Shown here: in pieces, positions 34,516 to 45,184 of the stretch
Layout: each line of letters starts with the position of its first letter
Numbering within the stretch: the first letter of the stretch is position 1
Source of the DNA: Fallopia convolvulus
Lineage: Eukaryota; Streptophyta; Magnoliopsida; Caryophyllales; Polygonaceae
Direction: 5' to 3'
Assembly (NCBI GenBank): GCA_964016875.1
Contig: OZ024724.1
Span: 37,719,786-37,783,785, forward strand
DNA length: 64,000 bases
Position numbers and translations under genes: made by a program
The notes under the pieces: model-generated
Seen by the model: the letters and a program-made list of their open reading frames with translations, nothing else
What the model was told of the DNA's origin: nothing
Databases searched by the model: none

Positions 34516-36406
34516 AACAAAGGTAAGTTCGTCGGACTAACGACGTTAAAAATAGCGCTTACAGGAGGCAACCCGCTTTTTGTTTTCGTTTTAGTTTTGC
34601 TTTCTTAGATCTTTTTGCTAGCTTTCTTTTGACTTATTTTTAGGATAGAGTAGTGTAGTAGGGATAGATATTTTTTCTAAAGTGACTCAGCTACAAAGAA
34701 GAAGATGAAGTGATGATCCAAGAGAAGAAATAATCAAATAGAAGTATTGGTACAAGAGCAACAACGAAGAAATCAGTGTACATACAACAAGCTCGATAAC
34801 GACCCCCTCAGAACAGTACCGACCTCTACAGAAATCCGGAAAATTCATATCCCCTCAATGATCAATGGTTTCAAGCAGCTTCAGTTTTATTTTGTGAGTT
34901 CCCTTTTCTTTTCCCTCTTTATCTTTTTATATCTTTTTATGTTTTAAACAGTGAGGACACTGTTTGGTTTAAGTATGGGGTGGGGGAAAAGGAAACTCAG
35001 TTTTTGTCTGTGTTTTTGTTTTAGGATTGATAATGCTCCACTTAGATGTCCTATGATATGCTTTAACTTGCTTAATCATGTAATTCCATAGCATGTTTGG
35101 ATAAGCTTTGCCTAAATCATCATGATTTTTTTTATGTGGATACTTAGCATGTGATGAAATTGAGCACATATGATCTTAGGTAGAAGTGACTTAAATCCAA
35201 CAAAAATTACTACCTTGTGAGTTATTTTTGGCCTTATGGGGAGAACATCGAAAATCCCTCTTCTTTTTTGTGTGATTTACTCTCCTTATGCATATTATCT
35301 CTTTTCATTGATATGGTTATCTATTTCTTGAAGTCTTTATGAGATATTAGTTCATTGCATGTGATGTCATATGATGGAGAACTTATTTCTTTAACCCGCT
35401 TTTTCCTTTCTTTTTAGCTACCTTATCATTATCCTATTTTTGAAGCCAAGTTATGCCTTTAAGCCCTTTTATTTATAGCTCCACAAAATTGTTCCCTAGC
35501 CAATGAAAGCTTGACCCTATCCGGGGATTAGGATTTAGTGTTGGTTATTGTGATGGTTTTGTTGAGTAAGATTATTTGGTTCAAGTGTGGGGTAATATGG
35601 GTTGGGTAAATTAAAATATCTTGAAGTTGGCTAATGTAAAAGGAGTTTGGTTCCTTAAATGCACTTGCTATAAAAGAAAGAAGAAGAAATGATGAACAGA
35701 ACTCGTTACCAACCCTGGTAGGGTCGGTACCGAACCTCCCACAGAGAAAAAAATGAAGATGAAAAGGGAGAAAGAGAAAGAAAAATAAGAGAGAGAAGTT
35801 GAGTAATGAATAAGTGCATGAGCCAAATTTTCCTTAGTATTTTGTAAGCAAGATTAGTGAGTTATAAAGGGGGTTAAGGAAAAAGAAGTGAGTGTTCTTA
35901 AGTTTGAGTGCATTTGGTATGTTCTTTTGAGAAGTTTTGGAAATGTGTGAGTTTTTAGGAGTCTTGATTCCCGGATTTTTAGCATCACAAACCAAAATAT
36001 TTCCCTGCCTTATTGTCATTACCAAGCCCCATTACAACCCGGCCGAATGGAAGCTTCTATGAAGTTTTTCATTGAGCCTAAGTTCTCTTGATGATTTTTA
36101 TGTGTTTTGACATCTCTAGTGGGGAGTTTGGTGATATAAGTAACAATGAATATGTTGATTTTTTCTAAGCCTAAACACTTTAGAGTTGAGTGAAACACAT
36201 TACCCTTGTGAGGTTGGATTTTTAATTATTTTTACTTGAGGTTGCTCATACATGTGTGATGACGTTAGATTCACTTGTCTATCTATTTCTACTTGAGCTT
36301 TGATGTTGCTTTTTGATAAAGGCATTGACTTGAAAAATGTGTTGATGGTTTTGATTCTTGTCTTAGTGATTGCTTGAGGACAAGCAAGTCTAAGTATGGG
36401 GTATTT
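34516..36406 (+). other. Athila-like 3' non-coding region
   Basis: 1.9 kb between the last ORF and the 3' LTR with no gene seen. It ends in a polypurine-like AAGTATGGGGTATTT next to the LTR start at 36407. Two further palindromic-motif sites are at about 34795 and 35705. Confidence 0.55.
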
Positions 36407-37938
36407 TGATATCCTCCTTTTTAGTCCTTTGTTCCAAACATTTGCCCTAATTGAACAAACTGACTATCTGGTGGATGATCAACAACTTCATCATCATCAG
36501 ATACCATTGTAGTTTCATGTACATCATAAATTTCTAGTGGTTGGTAGCTGTTGTTGACACTTGATGACAGTTGAATATTCTCAATAGCAAGCTCTTTTCC
36601 TTTCGATGATAGTTGCATATTCTCTATTGGAAGCTCTTTTCTTTTCCTTCTTCTATGTATTGTAACATAGATAGGCAAACCCCAACCGATCACTGCTGTT
36701 TTGAGCAACTTTTGAAGAAAGGAGAAATTCCAAGGAAAAGATTAAGGAATGAAGTCCATAAAGATATGAAGAATCAAGTTCGAGCTAAGAAAGAAGTAGA
36801 GAAACTCGTTACTGAGCCTAAGGAAAAAGAATCAAGGCAAAACAAGGTGTAACGAACCCTATACCGAAGTTTTACTCTCAGTTACAAGCCTGTTTTCAAT
36901 GCTGAAGGGGGTCAATAACGACCCGGTGAGGGTCGATAACGAGGTTGCAGGGGTCGATACCAAGGTACACAAGGTCGGTAACGAGGTGTTCAGCAAAAGA
37001 AGTTTGAAGAATTCAGCAAAGAGTCCTACCGACCCTGACATGGTCGGTACCGAGGGTCCCGTGTAGGTAGCGAAGACAGAGTCGGCGCATTTAATGCACT
37101 TTTATCCTATATCTTTTATGTTATTAGATAGTTTTAAGGGATATATCTTTTAGAGATTTATTTCCTTATAGATAGCTTTAGTCTTTTCTATATAAACTCT
37201 TGTTCTAGCTTTAGTTTTCTTATCCCGCAATTAACCTAGTTTGAGGGTAGAGAGAGAAGAGAGAGAGGAGGCGTGAGGGATAGAGGAGAGGACGAGTTTG
37301 AGTTACTTGGAAGACAAGTTTGCGTTAAATTCAGTTTTGTAAGTTTTCCTTTCATTAATTTAGATGTTCTTTTCAATTATGATTAGTGAGTAGTTCTCTC
37401 TCTAAGGTTGGGGTTAAACCCAACAATGGTTGTGCATGCTTGTTTGTGATCATGATTTGATTGTCTTTATTGCATGATTCTATTCTCTTGTTCTTAATCC
37501 TTGAAATGAAAGTTGATGGGAATTCCCCATTCATTGTTGAAGTGAAAGCGGAAACATTGAATTAGAATCGTCAACTTAGGGTTATTGAAGCGAAAACGGA
37601 TCAATCCTAGTTGAAGTAGAAGAGATAGATAGTAAGTTTATTGATATGACGAAAGTTGCTTGATTTACTTGCTTAGTTAATGAAAGTTGACGACCATATG
37701 TGATAAAAGCATGATCTTTATGTTTCATTAGCGTTTGTATGCATGATTATTGTTGTGGAGACACCTAAACCTTATATTTTCTCCCTTTATTGATAAAAAT
37801 CTGAACTTTCTCTCTTACTTTCATCCTAAGTAAGAAAAAAACTTGATACAGACTTTCTCATGTGGACGAACCAGAACCTGCTATACTCAGCAGGGTCTTG
37901 ATTATAAATTTATTTGTTGTCTAGAAACCCTTTCAACA
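36407..37938 (+). repeat. 3' LTR of the Athila-like element, carrying a transposase-gene fragment
   Basis: 1532 bp from TGATATCCTCC to CTTTCAACA. Positions about 36423-36681 are not ordinary LTR sequence but a copy of part of the MULE transposase gene (see 42825-43072). The remainder aligns with the truncated 5' LTR from about 37000 on and contains a cluster of near-palindromic GGTCGRTAACGA motifs at 36910-37070. Confidence 0.75.
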
Positions 37939-39144
37939 TAGCATTTATGTGAGGCTTTGCATTATTTCGGGAAAATTATTCATGATCATCCTAATGACTT
38001 CAAGAATGTGGTTATTATGGATTGGATGTTGTACAAGACATTTACGTCTTTGCAAGTGGAGCGTTATATTGATCAAAATTTTGATGTGTCACATGATGTG
38101 TTCGATTATTTTGATGGTTGGAAGCCTCTTCTCTTTGGGAAATGTTGGTTTCGTGGTGAGGTGACAAAGGTTTATACACCAGTTCACCTTCCACAATACC
38201 GGCGTGAACATTGGGTTGCATTGGAAATTAAGACGCCACTTGAATGTATTCGACTATTTTCGGGAACTGTATACAATGGGGGATCTTTCCAAATAAATAC
38301 TGCCTTTTTGCAAGCTGCTCCTATTTGTAATGAAGAAAAGTGGGAGGTTTGAGCATCATGAGGGCTTGGATGCTGATTTCAGTTGGCCTAGAGACGCTTT
38401 GGTTTGTCAAGATTATTCCGGGTAGGTTGCCTTGTGTTATTTTACTTTAATTATGTTGTGTAATTATGTATATTTTTTTGATTAATTCAGTCATTCTGTT
38501 TTATTTTTAAGTGGTAATTGTGATGTTTATTGCATCAAGTATATTGAAGCTTTTGCATTGGGACTTAGCTTGGATGATCTTGATGATGCGCACATGTTGG
38601 TGATTAGAGAGAAGATGGCGATAGATATTTTTAACTGCAATTGGGTGGTTAACCAAAAATTGGATCTAGCTGTTGGAGATGGATATAGATATATGGCAAG
38701 GGCAATGTAATCTGTGATGATAGTTGATGACAGTGTTAGTTTTTGATGAATGTAGGGAGATGGATATAAATTTAGTGATGTATCTATTTTAGTTGCTTGA
38801 TGACAATGTTTATCTTTGTTTATCAATTGCTTTTGGTTACAGTGTCTATGGTGAAATACTTATAGAACCCTTTTGTGATGACAGTAATTGTGATTGCAAA
38901 ATCTATGTTTTTGCTGATATGCCATTGTGATGACAGTAATTGTGATGACAGTAGATCTTACGAGATGCTACATACTAATATTAAAATAGAAAACAATTCG
39001 ATGACAGGTTGCCAACAAATAACTTGTTAAACATGATAAAGAAAGAAAATTTCATAAAATGGCAACATACAACAATCAAAACGACAACTAGAAGATTCAT
39101 GGTAGAATCATTTTAAAAGAGAAAAATATTGAAAAAGAAACACT

Positions 39145-39595
39145 TCATTGCTGTATTGGTGGTTTAATTGCTCTGATATCAGAATCTTCATTAAGGCCAA
39201 GTTGCAAAGAAAGCAGTATTTGATTATCATGAAGTCATGTATATCTTTTGATGACAAGAAATCGGATTACCATGAACACTTACAAAAATATAGGTGTCTT
39301 CTCCAATCCGTGATGTGATATTTGTTTCGTTTAAGAAGAATTTCATATATCCTGGTGGTACCTCGTCCATAATGCAATAACGTTCCACCAATTTTTTCAA
39401 TGGGGTGTGTGCTCTTATTCTTATTGGTGTTCTCTCATTATTCTATGCATGAAAGAGAAAATTTGTTAGTTTTCATGAAATATAAGGTGTACAACAAGAA
39501 TTATATGGACTGATTGTTACCTCAATATTCACCATTATGAAGGTGACGAATGGATTGGAATAGGTTCTTGTGGTTATGGCATTCCTTCTTGACAT
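39145..39595 (-). pseudogene. SUMO-like (beta-grasp) small protein gene in the MULE
   Basis: Three minus-strand exons: 39521-39595 (25 codons from ATG), 39284-39442 (53 codons) and 39145-39201 (18 codons plus TGA). Total is 96 aa, the size of plant SUMO. The second exon reads PIRIRAHTPLKKLVERYC, matching the SUMO pattern R-I-K-R-S-T-x-L-K-K-L-x-x-x-Y-C, followed by MKFFLNETNI (SUMO: I-A-F-L-F-D-G-R-R-L). The last exon reads LGLNEDSDIRAI (SUMO: L-x-M-E-D-G-D-E-I-D-A). The C-terminus lacks the di-Gly needed for conjugation. The first intron is canonical. The second (82 nt) has a good donor, but its acceptor reads AA instead of AG, so this copy may be defective. It sits between the Ulp1 gene and the transposase. 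An alternative, an unrelated ubiquitin-fold domain, is less likely given length and pattern. Confidence 0.68.
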
Positions 39596-39808
39596 GGTTG
39601 AATTGAAATGTGTTTTCTGTTCTTGTTGAGAATTTTTCTTTTATTATTGGAATGAGATAGTGTTTTGTGATGATAGAAGTATACTTTTATATGAGAATTT
39701 TTAAATAGCAAATTAAAAGCAAATCTTTTGAATGCATGACCTTTTTTACAAAATATTTATGGATTTTATCTATTCATTGGTATTATTAAAGCTATTTTTG
39801 ATGATATG

Positions 39809-40220
39809 CAGGGGCGCTACACTAGGGCGAGTGGGGGTTGTATCCCCCACTCAATTTTTTAAAAAAAATTTTAAAATTTTAAAAAAAAAATTTAAAAATT
39901 AAAAAAAAAAAATTTAAAAATAAAAATATTAGATTATTTTATAAAAACTAGTTCATTAGATTAAAAAAGGTTCATTTGTTTATAAAAAATACATAAAAAA
40001 GTTCTAAAATAAAGATTTTTTATATAAAAACATATAAAATTTTAAGAAAAAATAGCAAAAAAATTTAGTATAAATTTCTTTATACAATTCCCCCCCCCCC
40101 CCCCATAAAATACAGGAAAAAAAATAGGTCATTGGAAGAATAATTTTTTTTTTCTATATCCAAGAATTTGACCCAGAGGAATTTAGCCCCCTCTGGGTCA
40201 AATTTCTGGCTACGCCACTG
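39809..40220. mobile_element. Non-autonomous hAT element
   Basis: 412 bp with termini CAGGGGCGCTACACTAGGG and, on the other strand, CAGTGGCGTAGCCAGAAAT. Perfect 8-bp target duplication ATGATATG (39801-39808 and 40221-40228). Subterminal hairpins are present at both ends (GAGTGGGGG...CCCCCACTC and GACCCAGAG...CTCTGGGTC). The interior is AT-rich with a run of 14 C at 40091-40104. No coding content. Confidence 0.9.
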
Positions 40221-40976
40221 ATGATATGATTTGAAAATAGAAAATCACTTTTTTGATGATAGGCTGTTTGATACTGTCATCAGAATAGGGGGTAAAGGTT
40301 CATGTACACCAATGCATGCATGGATTTGTAATAAATTCATGTGATTTGAGAGAATCTAAGAGAATTCAAAAATATACAATTTAATATATGCATTCGTTGA
40401 TTGATTTTGTTTAAATGACAATTGGAAAGACAATAGTGATGACAGCTTTATGATGAATGTAATAGAAACAGTTGAATAGTACTGGATATTGATGACAACA
40501 GTAGAAACAATATTATAATATTGATGACAAATCTTTTGAATGCATGACTTTTTAAAGCTATTTTGATGATATGATTCAAATATAGAAAATTGCTATTTTT
40601 TATGATAGGGTGTTTGATATTGTCATCAGAACAGGGGTAAATGGTTCATGTGCACCAATGCATGTATGGATCCGTAATAAATGCATGTGATTTGAGAGAG
40701 TTCAAAAATAGACATTAATGTATGCATTCGTTGATTGATTCTGTTTTAAATGACAACAATTTTATGATGACAGTAACAAAAATAATTTTATAATATTGTT
40801 GACAATAATGGATATTGATGGCAACATTAGAAACAACATTTTAATATTGATGAAAATAGTCTGATGAAATAGTAGAAATAATATTGTGTTCATGACAATA
40901 CGATTGTACTGATGACAACAAAAGAAAAGAACTGATGACAGTAAAATAAAAGAAGATCCTGGAAATGAAGGAAACT

Positions 40977-43361
40977 CTATTCTATAATATTTGTGGTGTT
41001 GCTTGATTCAGCTGAAACCTTATGCTTCTTGGCATTCTTGCTTCTCTTTGTCTTGAACTCGCCTTTGGAAGGAATTCTACTTTTTTTAGGTTTCCCAGTC
41101 ATCCTTCTCACATTTGGTGGATAACATATTATGCTTTTAACTTCTACAGGCATATCCCAATCTGTTTTTGGAGGAAGTGGGTAGATTCAATCTTCGTATG
41201 CTGAGGACCAAGCTTCAAATTGGTAGTACTCACTGATAAAGCTTCTCAATGGGTATTGCATTTGCTAAATTGCAGCAAGGGCATGAACACAAGGGATTTT
41301 TTCTAAGTCAAACATCCTGGAAGTGCACATTTTTTGAGCTAGATTGACCACACGGGAGAAGTCTCCACTGAACACTTCGAATTGAGTGTTGTTTAGGACT
41401 TTAACCCCATATATCTTTGATTTATTGCATCTTAGGTCAAGAATCTTGTGGATTGTTGGTGGCAGCTGGATGTTCTCTTGGATTGTTTGCTTACGCTCAG
41501 CAAACCATCTTGACAGCAAATCTCTGATGAATTCCAAGAGAGCAACAATAGGGAAAGATCTTGCTTGTTTCAAAACGTTGTTGACACATTTTGAGTTATT
41601 GGTGGTCATTATGTTGTACCTATCTCCATTAAAGTGTACTCTTAACCACTTTTTTAGTCATGCATTCCTTAAATATTTTTCCATCTCTGGATTCTTTGAA
41701 CAAATGTCTTGGAAGTATTTGTTGAAGTCTATCATCGTGTAACATTCAGCTGCTTGCTTGAACAACTTTGCAATCCCATTTTGTTGTGGAGATGCGTTCC
41801 ATCTACTTGAATGACCTGCATTTGATAATAAAGGTAGATGAGAAATCAAAAGTGATGACAGTTGGTCATGAATATAAGGGATGACAACATATCAAAGTGA
41901 TGACATTTCCTTTTGAATGCATGAACTTTTTATATGAGAGAATTCAAAAATAGAAAGTTTATGCATTCGTTGATTGTTTTGTATTAAACGACACTAGTTT
42001 TATAATATAGTGATGACAGTTTTATGATGACAGTAACAGAAATAGTTTTGTGATTATAGTTTTATGATGACAATAATAGAAAGAGTTTTATACTAATGAT
42101 AACAATAATTATGTGACAATATGATGTCGCATCTCATAGTTTTATGATGACAGTTGGTCATGAATATTAGTGATGACAACTAATCAAAGTGATAACAGTA
42201 CCTTTCTCAATTGATTAAAACCTCTATTTGACGCTCCAATTGCAAAGAAGACATACTTGAATCTGCCTTGACTTTCAACTTTGAGGCATGTGTAAGTGCT
42301 TTGGTTTGTTCTTTTGATCATGTGACAATATGATGGGAGCATCTCATAGTTTTCTTCCGGTGATCCTCTTATCAGCACTTGTGCCATTCTTGTGCTTTCC
42401 AAGCTTTCCAGTAGATAACATATTGCAAGTAATCATTTCTCATGTCATTCATGATCATACTTGGGTCTGGCCCCTTCTTAACACCATCAAATATGTGATG
42501 ACAACGATGTATTTTCAAAGATGACAGAGATGACAGTGATTACAAAATAGAAACATACCTTAATTTTATTTTTTGTGCTATAATTTGATATGGTGGTTGA
42601 ATATGCCTTGAACATCTCACTTCGAATGGGCATGTATGGTTTTCATTGAATTTATTCACCTCAAAATAACTCAATCCTTTCAGTTTTGATGCCACCAATT
42701 GCCATTCGCATTCTTTATGTACACATTTCAGCGAGTAATAATCTTTCCTTGATCTGTGCACTTTGAAACCATAGCTCTCCTTCATTGCTAGGTTATACAT
42801 TGCAATCTTAAGCTCTTCCTTTGTTCCAAACATTTGTCCCACTTGAACAAACTGACTCTCTGGTGGATGATCAACAACTTCATCATCATCAGATAGCATT
42901 GCAGTTTCATGTACATCATAAATTTCTAGTGGTTGGTAGCTGTTGTTGACACTTGATGACAGTCGCATATTCTCAGTAGCAAGCTCTTTTTCTTTCGATG
43001 ATAGTTGCATTCTCAGTTGGAAGCTTTTTTCCTTTCCTTCTTCTATGTATTGTAACATAGATAGGCAAACCCAAGCAACTTGAGGTGTGTTGCTGATCTG
43101 GTAGAATGATTTGAGATCTTCATCTGTTTCAATTGTGAAAGGACTTGACACCTTTTTTGTTGGATGTAGGTGTGATAGGTTGATTTCTGTTGGTTGTGAG
43201 TTCATTGCAAACCTTGCCACAATCTTCTTCTTTAGATCGTCTAGTATAACATCCTCCTCCAACACAAATGCTTTCGAATTTACATCACCAAGATAAAGAC
43301 ATTCACCATTGTTTGTCTTCCATTCTCCTTCAACATAGACTGTTAGAACCTTGATATCCAT
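40977..43361 (-). pseudogene. MuDR/MURA-type MULE transposase, internally deleted
   Basis: Exon 1 (42559-43361) starts at ATG 43361. It has a PB1/ubiquitin-like N-terminal part with a charged linker, then the MuDR DNA-binding domain (FGTKEELKIAMYNLAMKESY, CVHKECEWQLVASK, NENHTCPF). The next exon (about 42204-42500) has IRGSPEENYEMLPSYC and FKYVFFAIGASNRGFNQL, with a frame change near 42400. The exon ending near 41815 has the first catalytic Asp in VIQVDGTHL. Sequence then jumps to GIAKLFKQAAECY, so about 180 residues of the DDE core are missing. The C-terminal part has a SWIM-like CTSRMFDLEKIPCVHALAAI and a basic tail to TAG at 40977. It cannot be catalytically active. Confidence 0.85.
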
Positions 43362-44133
43362 TTGTTGTCATCGTTTGTCATCAACAAACACCAATTAGAG
43401 ACATCACAAACATTGTCATCAACTAACATCTATCATCAAAAATATATCATCCTCTAACATGAAATATGTCATCAAATAACATGAACACTGTCATCACAAA
43501 CACTGTCACCATGAACCACTGTCATCAAATTTTATTGATCAACTAACATCTAGTATCAGAAATTTATCATCATCTAACATCGACAATGTCATCAACTAAC
43601 ATGAACATTGTCATTCCAAACACTGTCATCATGAACACTGTCATCAAATTGGAGATTTTTTTAAAAAATCGATTTATTGAATTATCGTCCCATAACCCTG
43701 TTGATGACAGTTTTTTGATGACAGATCTAACATCAAAATTGAAACTTTTTTACATTTCTGGATTAAATCTCATGAAATATGATGACAGTGATTGGGAAAC
43801 GTGCGTCGTTGACAACATGATCATTGTAGATGACAGGATAAAGGATTTGATCGCGAAAAACGACTAGTAATCGTTCATGGTGACACCTGGAATGAATTCG
43901 ACGAGCTTTCAATGGCGAAACTTGCGCGAAACTTTTGATGACAGGAATCGACCGCGAAAACGAAGACCAATCCGTTCGTGATGACAACTGGAATAAAATC
44001 GACTGATTTCAATCGCGAAATTGATGACAAGAGGATCGAAAAATTGATGAGAACGCTATCGTGAGGAAGGAGGAGCTCGATTTTGGCGGAATATGGTGTG
44101 CGCGAGCCATTTTGCTATTCACCTAATTTTCAC

Positions 44134-45184
44134 AATCTCCTTAATATCCGCCTAATTAGCCTCTTAATTTTTTCTATATATTTAATTCATCCTAATATTT
44201 ATTAGAAAAAAATAATGTTGATTTATTCAAATAATGTCATGTGACGTTTTCAACTACCATAGTTTTTATTTTATAATGTTAGGATAGATAAGCCATTCAA
44301 CAGATCCTATTTTAACCAAGTAGAGCCTGACCAACAACCGATCACTGTCGTCGTCGGAGATATATGTACGTAGCTAATTAGCCTAATATTCATCGTATTA
44401 TTGCAAAGATTTGGGCAATCCCTTCCATGGAAGAAAGGACTGATTCGGCTTACCAAGATGCGAGTAATTAAGCTCAAATTTTTAACGAGCACATAACTTA
44501 AGCGGTAAATTCAGAAACTAGTTAAGTTTAGAGGGTCAACATATGCATACTAGGAATTAGTGATCATTTGACAAATTTTGCTAGTTTGTTTAAATGGGTG
44601 TGTAACTTGGATAACTTGCCTAATTAAGGGAATACCAGTTTACAAAATGACTAGCAAGCAAGAGATAAACCTAAGTATTTCTTTTCCTCCCCAACTTTGA
44701 TATAGCAAAAGAAGATGATAATATTTCAAAACCAACATTTAGACAGTGAAAACAATAATCAAGATCTATAGACCAACAACAATATTATAAAACTTGTCAA
44801 AACATGATCAAACTTCAGAACCTGCATTATAGTGCCTTAAATACTTCTAGCTTGTATTGAAAGCTTTGCCTAACTCAGGACCCAAAATATAAAACCCAAA
44901 CCCAAATTCTGAAATGGCATAACCCATTTTGACCTTTTATACACCTTTAATTGAAATGGTAAGTGACAATTACAGGGTCAAAGTTTTAGTTGACCAATAT
45001 TCCTAATCACCCAATACATGAAATTATGAAATCCAGCATTAAGATAATTACAAACCTGATTTCTATTCTTATTCTATAATCAAAACCTGCAACTTATGGG
45101 GTAAACTGCAACTTTCTTTGCAAATTAGCCTTTGCTTGCAGCTCAGTTCATTTCCATCTAGTAACTGACTTAAAAATTGTACTG
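44134..45184. other. Intergenic DNA, 3' flank of the hydrolase gene
   Basis: No gene recognised. The last few hundred bases before 45185 presumably hold the hydrolase 3' untranslated region (minus strand). Confidence 0.5.

Larger units (their letters stand above)
28522..37938 (+). mobile_element. Athila-like gag-protease LTR retrotransposon nested in the Ulp1 intron
   Basis: 9.4 kb, flanked by TAGCA at 28517-28521 and 37939-37943. The empty site would read TTTTTGTAGCATTTATGTG, restoring the intron acceptor and the Ulp1 frame, which confirms the boundaries. LTR remnants are 28522-29413 (5', truncated) and 36407-37938 (3'). A primer site follows the 5' LTR at 29417. The interior has Athila-type gag and retropepsin, but no RT, RNase H or integrase. 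A solo LTR (30630-32453) is nested in the gag. Insertion postdates the MULE. Confidence 0.88.
24225..38710 (+). pseudogene. DUF1985-Ulp1 (C48 peptidase-like) gene, split by a retrotransposon
   Basis: Ulp1 enzymes process SUMO precursors and remove SUMO from proteins. Layout: non-coding exon to 24448; a 986-nt intron to 25434; a DUF1985 domain from about 25560 to 26335 (GGNVCRFCLMDFDVVTWLNC, FYAYPWGRLFFDALLDS, WVVETFPAF after an intron); a Lys-rich linker (26440-26870); an acidic region with a tandem repeat (27220-27350); then the Ulp1 domain. Ulp1 exons are about 28343-28433, 37942-38350 and 38512-38710, the first two separated by the Athila-like element in the intron. Catalytic His is in REHWVALE (38209) and Cys in NCDVYCIKY (38519). 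The Asp position reads LFSG, so Asp appears lost. Stops near 25520 and 25666 and a frame change near 38350 make it a pseudogene. Confidence 0.8.
38710..44030. repeat. TGATGA(C/T)A motif array, right part
   Basis: Dense copies at 38710-38945, 40430-40940, 41850-42200 and 42490-42540. They recur in the 660 bp upstream of the transposase start, first as TGTCATCA (43370-43640, opposite orientation), then again as TGATGACA (43685-44030). The motif sits in spacers and introns of the transposase and SUMO-like genes. Confidence 0.85.
24107..44133. mobile_element. Large Mutator-like element with Ulp1, SUMO-like and transposase genes
   Basis: About 20 kb overall, about 10.6 kb without the nested Athila-like element. 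It contains a DUF1985-Ulp1 gene (plus strand), a SUMO-like gene and a MuDR-family transposase (both minus), so the outer genes face inward from the two ends. The non-coding parts share one recurring short motif. The proposed ends are weak: GAGCAAATTTAG near 24107 and, on the other strand, GTGAAAATTAGGTGAATAGC ending at 44133 are only loosely similar, and I found no 9-bp target duplication. Ulp1-bearing MULEs (Kaonashi/KI) and VANDAL-type non-TIR MULEs are established plant families; this copy fits that group by gene content. It is inactive now: the transposase has a deletion. Confidence 0.7.

Noticed and set aside
24540..44030. CRISPR-like repeat array
   Set aside because: The repeat unit is only ~10 bp, spacers are irregular and related, and this is plant nuclear DNA; it fits a transposon motif array.
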